DNA from: Aricia agestis
Lineage: Eukaryota > Arthropoda > Insecta > Lepidoptera > Lycaenidae
Direction of reading: 5' to 3'
Length of the DNA: 64,000 bases
Assembly (NCBI RefSeq): GCF_905147365.1
Contig: NC_056428.1
Coordinates: forward strand, 16,584,001-16,648,000
Both the position numbers and the translations under genes were made by a program. Under the pieces are notes generated by a model. That model did not search any database. It was not told where the DNA came from and was given only the letters and a program-made list of their open reading frames with translations. This document shows positions 11,501 to 23,500 of this stretch, one piece after another. Numbering within the stretch: position 1 is the stretch's first letter; every line of letters starts with the position of its first letter.

Positions 11501-14500
11501 AAATTATGTTCTATTTACAGTAACAGGCAACGTGGGTCTGGCGGCCGAAGCCCTAGCGGCGCTGGCGAGTAAGGAGGACTTCTCTAGCGTGGCGCTCCGC
11601 AGCGCGGCACAGGCGCCCGCGCAGGGAACTCGGGACCTTATGCTTTTGCACGTGAAGGGGCGACGGAGGGTGCAGGTAATATCCTTATCCATACTTCCTC
11701 ACTGAATGTCATAAATGTGAAAAGTGTATGTCTGTCTACCTCTTCACGCTTAAACCGCTGAACTGCTTGCTGCTGCTGAAAGTATTGTAAATTAATTTTA
11801 TTAATTTTCGAGTGTTGTAACTGCCATTTCTGACCACATTTTGCTATGTTATTGCAAAAAAAAAAAAACAGTACGTCTAATAACAAGCAACTTTTATATA
11901 GTATATCTTTTGATTACTCAAATCTTTTTATGTTAACTTCACAGACTCGCCTAGTTGAACCTATTCACAGCAACGTGAACCGCGGTGACTGCTACCTGCT
12001 GGTTACCCCCGATCAGCTCTACCTATACATCGGGCTATATGCCAACGTCATTGAGAGGTATGTCCAGTGTCCGTATGCCATATGCCATGTGGCGATTGGC
12101 AGTTATAATAGCCGGATTTGTTGAATATTGTCATGCTAATGACGTGACTGAGCTGCTAAGCTCAGGGCTCGGAACCGGTTTGAAAATACCGGTTTATTTC
12201 GGTTAAAAACCAGTAAATATATCGTTCTTTTATTTACCGGTTAAACAAGCGAACGGTTTTTACGTAACCCAAATGGTATAGGTTACCGGTTACTAACACA
12301 CAAACGATTCTGAAACCCAAATTAACCGATTAATCCTTCGATCGCGGATTCTTGGAAATCTATTGTTATAGACCCGCTTGGGCTTGTTTTTTTGCTTTTG
12401 TAACCATATTGAGGACGGTCAATTATGATTTTAAGAGGAAATTTTTTTCTTAACTAATAATTTAAACAATAGAAATATTAAAAAACGATTATAAACAATT
12501 AAATATTGTTATTAAGTAACAATTTTGTTTCTAAAAATCATAATATTTTCAAGAGCATAAAGTTAAAAAAATATATATTTAACCCTAGATAGCTAACCTT
12601 CTGGGAGACCCTGTTTAAGATAACCATCCATCGAAACGACGGGCATTAAAAAAATGAGTATTTTTATTGAGATTTTACCACTTTCTGGACCTGGATTTTT
12701 TTAACAGAAACATGATGAGCTTATTAATAAAACAACACTTTGAATATTTACAGTTTTTATTTACTTTTGAAACAAGTTTTTTTTTTATTAAGGTTCACAA
12801 AACCTGCCAGACACTTTACAGATAACATAAAAAGGCATTATTTAATACATAACATTAGTGTTTGGCCCTCTCAATGTGAACACTGCATCCATCAAAAAAT
12901 TAACAATAGGTAGGTACATTAACAGTCATTTATAAAAATTTAAATGCTAGTTAACAATAATATTATTTAGTTACATATTTTTGAAGTAATGATGATTTCA
13001 AAGAGTGAATGGTTACATTAAATATATCTATTTCGCTACAGATTTTATTGTAGGTAGAACACATACGGTACAACGGTGCATGTTGACTATAGTTTGTTCG
13101 AGAGCAAGGTAAGTTGAAAGTTTTCCTGTTATGTATGCGGCTACCTGGCCGTGGCACAGCCACATACAATTTTTCTACCAGTCCAGGGGTGTCTAAGACT
13201 CCGTTCATTAATTTCGACAGGTACACAATGTCAGCACTGTTGCGTCTACTTTCGGGTGAAAAGAGCTTAAAATACTCGAGTCTATTAGCAATATTCATTC
13301 ATTTAGCAATATTCTTAGACCTCTAAAAAAATAGGAACATTCTCAATCAAACTTTTCTTAAACAAAATAAAATAATACTCAAAACAAAACAATCAGTTTT
13401 TTTATCATTATATGGCACATAGAAATATAAAACGTAATAAAAAATAAAATAAACATGTGATACAAAAATTTATTTTATGTCCATGTCATATTGCTCCCTT
13501 ACAATTATAGCAAAATATACTTTTGGTCATACGCTTTTCTTGTAGTAGCATTTCCCACGTATTTTTCTTTTCCGTTTTTCTCTTGGAAAATTTGGAAAAT
13601 ACTCTTCTTCGTTCTCTATTCCCTTCAAAGAAGCTTGGCCCGACGACAACAGCTGCTCTGCGCACTATAGTCGATGGCTGTTTAGAAAAAACTCTTCTAA
13701 ATATTTATTTTACTAAGCTCTTGGTTTAATAAATTATTTATAGCATCTTAAATAAACGCAAAAATGGTAAAAATCTTAAAAAAAACACAGTTTACGTCAA
13801 AAATAAATACTTACACGCACTTCAGTAGAAAAACTAACGGTAAAGCTAACCACCCGTCGAAACGACGGGCAAAGTCTGCTTAAACCGAAAAGTATGACAC
13901 TTACCTGTACGACGAGTGTGCCACTGTAACGACCTCACCGGCAAATGAGTTAAATAAGCGAAACAAAATATTCGGACGCGACAATAAAAAGATATGACGA
14001 TATTAGTTCGCGCCGCCCGTTAGCTATCTAGGGTTAAAAGCATCGAAATAGTCCATTTGTTTATAATTTTTTTATAAACAAATGGCGGATTTTTTTTTAG
14101 TTAATACTTACATGTCTTTCATTGATATCAAAACAATTATATAAATATAAAAGCCTTTATTAATTCCTTAAAAAGATTACATTACATTACATCTGCGTAG
14201 ATTATTATGATAGATATTATGATTACTTTATAAAATATATTAATACAGTATTGTTTAAATTATTCGCATCTAAAATCTTATTAAAATCTTAATATACATA
14301 CCTAATATATTAACACAGTATGGTTTATAGATACAACATTCACATTTTTAAATAGACATTCCATATTTCTATATTTCTAATTAATTACAACATGATTTAT
14401 TTACATTTATATACCAAATCTTGTTATATAACAAGTTTGCAATAACTATTTACAGTTATTCTGTAATTTTATAAATTAATATATAACATTAGTCAGTTTT

Positions 14501-17500
14501 CATTTAAGTATATTATAATGTTGTGCCATTTTTTCTTTTATAACAATATACATAATATATTAGTACAGTATGGTTTATATTCATGCTAGATCTTATTAAT
14601 TTAACTTTTTTTTCTTATATACATATTTTATACATATATATCTCAGTTATTATTTAAATTCAGTTATCAGTTCAATTCTTTCAGACCTTTTTTCATACTT
14701 CCTGATTTACTTAAGTGTTTTGTTATAGTTGATATTCTATAGTCTTGGTATTCTTGTTTTATATATTTTTTAATGTTTTTATATAAGAAACACTTCTCTC
14801 TTTTTTCTTCTGTTGTTAAGTTGTTTTTCTTAGTTAGTTCTTGCCTTCGTTTCATTAGAGTTTTCGTATTTTGTGACAAAATAGAATGTTTCTGTTTGCT
14901 TTTACTAACAAGTTTAAGGTTTTCTATAATTGTAGTTTTGATTTTTTTGTAGTATGTCTCTAAGTTTTTATAATTGTCGATTTTTATACTAGAAGCTTGT
15001 AGCTTAAACGCATTTTTGAATTGCTCTTGTTCTTCCTGAGTGCTTAGAGTATAATTTTTGTTTTTGTATTGGGCTCTTGATTTTTTATGCTTGCCTATCA
15101 AAAGTGTGGCTCTTAACAATCTGTGGTCGCTTGGAAATGTTAAGTTGTTGATAATTTCAAAGTTGGAGAAATATTCTTTCTTGTTTGATAGAATGTAGTC
15201 AATCTGGCTCTTATTATTTTTTGGTGAGAGCCATGTCCACAAGTTTTTGGAATTTTTCTTAAATAGGCTGTTAATTACAAAAAGTTTATTTTCCGAGCAA
15301 AACTGTAGTAGAGTTTCACCTCTTTTATCTCTTTTTCCAAAGCATGACATGCCCAGTATATTTTCTTCGCCAATTTGCTTGGTGCCGACTCTAGCATTGA
15401 AGTCGCCCATGATTATTAGATTTTTGCTACACTTTTTTAGGCATTCTGATACTTTTGAGTAAAAATCTTTTAATTCTCCTTCGTTTGCATCAATTGTTGG
15501 TGCATATACTTGTGTTATGGATAAGTCTGTATTTCCAATTTTTAGGTGTAATATGCATATTCTTTCAGAAATGGCAATGAAACTTTCTAAGCTTGCTTTA
15601 AGGTATTTTTTTATCAAAAATCCAACACCACATTTGCCTTTCGTCTCTCCGTAATAACAGAATATATGGTCCTTACCTTCGCATATTTCATAACCTGTTC
15701 TACGTATCTCGGCAAGGCCAATCATGTCATATTTTTTTGTTGATATTGCATTTTGAAAGTCTAAAAATCTATCATTTGATAATAAGGATCTCACATCATA
15801 GGTGCAGACATAATTATAGTGGGTGCAGTGGAGGGTTTTGGTCATTTGACCCCTCGGTGACCAGCCGTGCTGTGTTGAGAGGTCGCCTTCTGACAGTTTA
15901 TTTCTTGAGTTTGTATTATATCTGTAGACATGTCACTACTGATTGAGTGCGGTGAAGACACTTCTTTGGTTTGGTGTATAGTTTTTAATACATATTGCTC
16001 GATATTAGATTTCGAGTTAGTTTTATTTCCTTTTCCCAGAAAAAAAAATTGTCTTGCTTTTCTTATTTGGTTGTTTTTTGTTGTTCTGTACACTACATGA
16101 AGTTATTGTATTTGTTTCGGGTGATTCTGAAAGCAGCCTTTTGTTGGTGGAATTTTGTGTAAGGTTGTTATTTTTTCCAGGAAGCACTATGAGTTTATCA
16201 TACTTTAAAAAAGGCTATGTTACCTGCTTCTCTTTCTTGTTGCAATTGTGGTTGTAGGTCCTTACGTTTCTTCTGGACTTCAGGTGAAAAATCTTGTTTG
16301 ATATAGTAGGGTGAATCATTTAGGCATTTTTGATTTTGTAAAATTTTCATTTTGAGCCCCAATGTAATAAACGTAACAACAACAGGTCTAGTCTTTTCAC
16401 CTTTTTTTTCCTATTCTTCTGACAGCTTCTATACAGTTTTCGAATCTTAGTCCAAAGTATTTGCTTATTATATTTATTATTTTGTATTCCAAATCGTGAT
16501 ACTTCTTTTCTCCTTCCTCAATTCCAAAGAAAACTAAGTTTTTGCGTCGTAAAAATCTGTCAATCTTGTGTAGTTCCAAGGAATGTTCTGCAAGTTTATT
16601 TTTTAATTGGAGGTTTTTATTTTCTAGGTGTGCAAACTTTTCATTTATATTGCTGTTGATTGTGTTTTTTATGTCTTCTTTTATATCATACATGTCTTGT
16701 TTTTGCTGTATTAATTCTTTCTGCAGGTTTTCAAGTATACTTTTTATTTCGTCCATGTTTTTTCTTCTTCCTCTTTTTATTTTGATACTTTATGGTACAG
16801 ATTAGGCATACAATTTCCTTGCTTTATGGTAAAGAGGTAACTTTTTTCTTGTCAAATGATAAAATACGCAAGACAGCGCCCTCTGTTTTTTCGTTGGGTA
16901 ATCTTTTAGACGGTAAGAGATGAGTCGATACTCGATATCGAAGTAGTTTTTTCAGGGCTCCGATAGATGTCGTCACTTGTCACTTTTTTAACAATAATGT
17001 CTGAATCATGTTTCAATTTCGCTAATTAACATTTATCTAATTAGTTAAAAAATTAACTTAAAGTTAAATTTCCAACGGGAGCAAATTCTTTAAAGTGTTC
17101 GGAATACACCATAGGTTTTTTTAAATTTTTAAATTAATATTTACAATATTTCGCGGTCCGTAATTCGACCTGTCCGCCTGTTGCCTACCGCTGACTTAGA
17201 CTATACAGCAAATACACTTTTTAAGTCGAGTAAAATAAAAAAAACAGCACATTTTTAACTGATGGTTGTTAAATACCTAATAGAAAACTAATTACCTATT
17301 AAAATCGGTATAATCATTTTATACAAATCAAAATTGTCTGAAACGAGATGGTTGCCGATAACAGGCATAAATCATAATATTTACCGAACAGCACACATAC
17401 ATACTACGTAGTAATTTCAATGTCCATTACTATTACCTACTGAATTCTCATGAATAAAATTTGAATATTAGCATATACTTTCCCTTCTTAAAACAACGCT

Positions 17501-20500
17501 GAAACCCCCAAACTTGTATCTATAAGGAATCAGTTCCGTCAGCACCTTCGCAACCATGGTATACCTTGATGCAAAATATTACTTTTCGCTTGTGCACGGG
17601 GTGGCAACGTCGCGCGCAGCAAATCACCGGTTAAACTTTAATACCAAAACCGAAATTAAAGAAAAACCGGTATTCTGCGTTTAACGGTTTTTACCGGTAA
17701 AGCAACCTTTAACTGATGTCGATTTAAGTTTGGGGTCAATGACCAAAACCGGTTTTGTTCTGCAACCGGTTTCCGAGCCCAGGGCTAAGCTAGTATTTGT
17801 TGATAATTGGGCTCCAAACAGCAAAGATAAACAAACGTAACAAAGATTTTGATGACAGCATCTAAATTTTTTAAATGTGAACGCAATACACAACGGTAAC
17901 ATAGTATAAAATGTTATTATAAATGTGCCAGATTTAATACATCTGTTATAGCCCACAATGTCCACTTATTTAGTTGGAATTAATTTTAAATTAGGTGAAA
18001 AATATTTATAAATTTCACTTATATTTATACCGTTAATTTTAGGAACCGTAGTACAGACATCGCTCAGCACATCATCAATTCCAAAGACCTGGGCTGTAAA
18101 AACTCCACCGGCATCATAAAAATCGACGAGCAAATGAAAAACTACTCCAACAAACACTGGAACCAGTTCTGGTCATTACTGGGCGTCACCGAGGGTATAG
18201 AGAACTACGAACCTGCTCCTACTGGTCCCTCGGAGGAGGACGAGATTTTTGAGTCCTGCATCATCCAAACCAACATGTGTTACGAGGTCATAGATGATGA
18301 ACTCGTCCCAATCCAGGAGTACTGGGGCCAAATGCCAAAGATCGCTATGCTCAACCAATCCAAGGTCATCGTTTTTGACTTCGGCTCCGAAATGTATATC
18401 TGGTATGGTAAGAATGTGCCCCTAGAGAGTCGAAGAAGGGCTGCCCAACTAGCCCAGGAGATGTTTGATGAGGGATACAATTATGAGGAGTGTCATATCA
18501 ATCCGATCTTTGCGGCGTCGTCCCAAGGAACCAGGCAGGGGGCCGACTCGTCCGTAAAATCCGCAAAATCTCGTCCCGAGTGGGCCATCCTGTCCAAAAT
18601 TACGCAACACATGGAGACTATTCTGTTCAAGGAGAAATTCCTGGACTGGCCCGATTATTCTCGCGTCATCAAGGTTAAAGCTCAGGAGAATAAGACCAAC
18701 AGCGTTGAAATAACCCCCTGTGATGCTGAGGAGATGTGGTCCAATGAGTATGAGGATCCTGATCTCATTCTAGAAGGATCCCATATTGGGCGCGGCACCC
18801 ACTACTACGATAAGGAGAACATGAGACACTACGACATCAAAACCAAGTCGGTCTGCAAGTGGGTCATCCGCGAGAACGATTACCAGAAAGTCGAAAATGA
18901 GGCTGAAATCGGAGAATTCTTCTCCGGAGACAGCTATATCATCCGTTGGGAGTATATAATTACTGTGACGGGTCGGGAACTGAACGGGAAACCGTCGAAA
19001 CATAATGTTACTGGTCGGGACAGGTGTGCGTACTTTAATTGGCAAGGCAAAGACGCATCTTCCAACGAAAAAGGTACCGCAGCCCTGCTGACTGTGGAGT
19101 TAGATAAGGAAAAGGGCCCGCAGGTCAGAGTAGCTCAAGGCAACGAACCTCCCGCCTTCCTGAATCTCTTCCAAGGGAAACTGATCGTGCATCAGGGGAA
19201 GATGAACGTCGATAAGAGCCGTTATCGCTTGTACATAACTCGCGGTAATGTGTCAAATGAGGCCTACTTTCTTCAAGTTCCTTGCTCTATAAGACAGCTA
19301 CGAAGCAGAGGTTCATTGCTGTTGGTTGATACCGAAACCACTAACATGTACATCTGGCATGGCGCCCGAAGCCTCAAGCATACGAAGCAAGTAGCTATTG
19401 AATTGGCAAACAAGCTAGTAGCGCGGCAATCGAGCTATCTCTTCGGTAACAATGTTGCCAACGTCAAAATAACGGAAGTCCAAGAAGGGGAGGAGCCTAA
19501 GGCGGTGCTAGAGGGCTTGGGCGTGACAAACAAACAGTACTACAATTCCGTGATGAGTGTAGGCAAGGAGCCGGCGGCTGATGTGACGCCTAGGCTGTTC
19601 CATTTCACTGATCTGGGTGGACAGTTCGAAGCGAACGAAGTGTTGTCTCCCCTACGTCATGAAAGTTTGGTCACACCGTTCCCATTCGAACAAAAAGAGC
19701 TGTATTCTTCATCGCAACCTGGTAAGTTTTGATTTTCGTCACTCTGATGCCTATTTATTTACTAGAATCTAGATAGATCAGATACAGTTTTGCTTATTTT
19801 AAACAGCATTAAAAACCACAGTGGCTTGTGTAATGCAATACAGTCTCATTCGTGGAGTTTGTTATAATTACTTGTTACAATTAACAATAGCTGTTAGTAG
19901 GGACTATAATCTTATAATTATTCTAGAAATTTACAACTGTTAGTTACGGTACGTATATTAATCAGGAATGTAGTGTGCTAGTATTTTAGGCTCTGAATTA
20001 GCAGAAAGGTTCTGGATTACAACTTTTTGCATCAATGTGTTATCGATCGCAGGCAACGATTAAGACGTTATGTGTACTTTTTATTCCAGCGTTGTTCCTA
20101 GCGGACGACGGTTGCGTGTTGTGGTTGTGGCAGGGCTGGTGGCCGCGCGGCGAGGACGGACAGCTAGAGCCCGCCGAGCGCAGCGCAGGTACGTACGTCC
20201 TATTATCATAATCATAACTCCTAATTGCTTAAAATGTTAGTGAAGACATTACAAATCCGTCTCAAAATCAGACAGTATTATTTCTAATAGAGTAAAAAGT
20301 TTAAGACAAAATGACAACAATTCCTTTTGTTATTTTTATTGATTCACTGAGTTTTATAGCGTCGTTTTAAGCTTTCCCAATATATCTCATGTAGTCTCTC
20401 CGTAAATTTGTTGTACGCACATTTCGTAGAAATCTCCAGAATGTTTGCCTGATGAATAATAATATTCCAGGCGTCGGAGCGTTCGCGTCGCGATGGCAGG

Positions 20501-23500
20501 CGATGCGTACTGCGGCGCTGCGGACCGCGGACGCGTATTGGCGGCTATCTCGCTCGCACGCCCTGCCCCCTGCCTCGCCGACCGCCCCGCCTACCGCTAC
20601 CGCCGATAAACCGGACAGCCGGATTGCTGAAAAGCCGGATATCCGGATCGTCGCGGCCGGCCTAGAACCGCAGCAGTTCACAAACCTGTTCGATACTTGG
20701 TCGGAACACGATGAGGCCGCCGAAGCGAATATCGCTGTAAGTATATTATGAATATTGCTATTTGGCGTTGACTAAAACCTTTGAAAGTACAGTAAAATTT
20801 TCCATGGTAATTGTCAGACTATCATCCTTATTTAATTATATTTAAGTACAGTTAATAACTATGTAAAGCCTTCTTGTCTTTGGCACATTTGAGTAGTTAT
20901 ATTATGACAGGCAAGAAATACAGGCCTTCGCCTTGAAAAAACTTGGTAAAAATATTAACGCGGCGTAAATATTTTTACTAATAGAAAGGTATGTATTACC
21001 GTAGAAAAACCAAGCCAACCAAACCAATAATATTGGTGCCTCTCAAAAACCTTTAGAAACATAGTTGTATTGTACTTTTCGTTTTAGTCGACGTTTTTAA
21101 AGTTGCAGCTAACTTGTAAATTTGCCTTTATACTATAAATATTGCACAGCTTATACTATTAAGCGCTCTACAACACTGCGTCTGTAACAAATTACATTTC
21201 TACAAGGTTGCTTAGTGGTCAAAATCACAAATAACGTGGTCATATCCAGTAAATCTAAGCTAGTAATTCCTTAGAACTCACGCTAACTTGAACCTCGACA
21301 GTCATTAGATAGAATAAATTATTATAGCTTTACAGAAAACATTACAAACACAAACTGACAACAGTTTAAGACAGCTGTTGCAAGTGTATTTTTTTATTGA
21401 AGTCGATATTTTTCCTCACGATCAATTCTTGTACTGTAGCACTGTAAAAATTCGAAACTTTGATCGAATTAGCTGTCCATCAATATATGGCAACGCCATA
21501 GCAGCACTGCTACTATAAGCTTATACAACTGGTATGGGAGCACGTATACTGTACAGCACGGGTGGAAGGCGGGCTCGTATCTCGACGGCGCGCGGGAGCT
21601 GGCGCGGCTGAGCGGTGCTGGCGCGTTGCTGCCTCTAGCCGCGCTACAGCGCCGCCCCCTCCCGGACCACGTGGATCCCCAGCACCTCGAGAAACACCTC
21701 ACCGATGGGGACTTCCAGGTATTGTAGATGTATATAATATGGGCAACAAATATTTACAGATTACGGCGATAAACGCTTGACATTTTCAAACATTTTATAC
21801 ACCTACCCCCAGTACACGGAACTAACTTTTTTCTGATACATACAAATTTACCACTTTGTGAGTGCCTTGTTTACGATGAGTCCGACAAACTTTTCTATGC
21901 GAAAAATTTCGGTGCTGTTGCGTTTTCGAATGCTTGACTCCTGGAACTGTCGATATGACGTCACCATGGCTCCTCGTACATACAACTTTCATTTTTTGGA
22001 ATTTGTTTAATAAAGTTAATTTAAAAACTGTGGTCAACTTGTCTGACAAGAATCACGCTGCGTATGGAGTGTCCGACACTCCAAAGATGTCGCTATGACG
22101 TCACTATGACTCTTCGCACATGTACAACTTTAATTTTTTCATATTTGTTTAATAAAATAAATTTAAAAAGTAAAAACTATAATCAACTTATCCGACAAGA
22201 ATCACGCTGCGTATGGAATGTCCGACAGCCCAAAGATGTTGATATTACGTCACTATGGCTCTTCGTGCATACAACTTTAATTTTATTCAAATTTGTTTAA
22301 TCAAGTTAATGTAAAAACTGCTTGTCCGACAAGACCACGTCCTTGTCACGCTGCATATTGGAGTTTCGACCATCCCAAAAATGTTGATGTGACCTCATTA
22401 TGTCTCCCCGTACATGCAACTTTTTTAGTAGTTTTCAATTTAAAATAAAGTAGGGTAAATAACCAGTGATTGGACAGTGCCAGTTATTATAAAACACAAA
22501 AACACAATATTTATTAAGGTTGCTTTAAAAAATGTCTGTTTTTTAACATTCGACGCTGTCGATTGAAACGTGACAAAATATGAGGCAATAAGCTTCTACA
22601 ATATTGATCTATACTGTTCCACTTATTTCTAAATAAATCGACCTTACTTTTCCAAATAATGTTCAAGTCAAATGCACTTTTGAATATAATAACTTCAGCA
22701 CATGAAGCCGTTCATTCATTCATGTATTAACAAAGAACTTGATTCATAGGCAGCTGTTGACGAATCAGCGTAATTTGGTTAGATTATGTCAACTTAACGT
22801 AAGGCTGCGTTTCCACTGAAACGGAACGGAGCTTAGCGGTGCCTTCCAGCCTAAGGGCGTTTGTGCACTACACGGAATTTTACCGTCCAGCGTTCATAAC
22901 TTTCACGTTTGCCATATAAATAAGGTAGGAAATCGGGATGCCGCACCGCGCCGGATGGTAAGATTCCGTGTAGTGCACAAACGCCCTAAGTCGCGACCGA
23001 AATACGCAGGTCCGCCATCTAGCTGAAGTATGTATCAACTTACGTACTGATAGTATATTTTCATCTGTGTGCCGAGTGTGAGTTTTTTGTTTCACATTCG
23101 GTCGTGAACGCGTTTGGCGTTTACTAAGATTTTGTATGGGATTTGTACAGCGCCACCCAGCGATGCTCACGGGAGTGAGCCCAGCCCAGTGAGTAATCTC
23201 ATACAAAATCTTAGTAAACGCCAAACGCGTTCACGATCGAATGTCAAACAAAAAACTCACACTCGGCACACTGCACTGTAATATTATAATAATAAACTTA
23301 TTAAAAATTTTCATAGATACTTTAAAATTATTATTATAGTCCATCATGTCCATGTAAGTAATAGTTATAGGACTTCAACACTAAATAAAAGTATTTGTAA
23401 ATAAAAAATAAATCTAGTTTTTAATGCACTATCTTTTATTCGGTTAAGGTATTGACGAATTCAAAAAACATCCGTTATGTAATTACAGGAGGCGTTTGGA

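Larger units (their letters stand above)
12163..17783. mobile_element. hAT-like element (5.6 kb) hosting other transposons
   Basis: The left end is CAGGGCTCGGAACCGG; the right end, read inward, is CCTGGGCTCGGAAACCGG. Both are flanked by the 8-bp duplication GCTAAGCT (12155-12162 and 17784-17791). Short terminal repeats starting CAGGG-like with an 8-bp duplication are typical of hAT elements. Both ends continue with several ACCGGTT/AACCGGT motifs. No hAT transposase was found, so it is non-autonomous or its coding region was lost. It fills most of the intron between exons f and g. Confidence 0.75.

Noticed and set aside
21562..21780. Longer alternative frame over exon j
   Set aside because: The shorter, spliced frame gives the villin headpiece and keeps phase on both sides; the longer one is out of frame.
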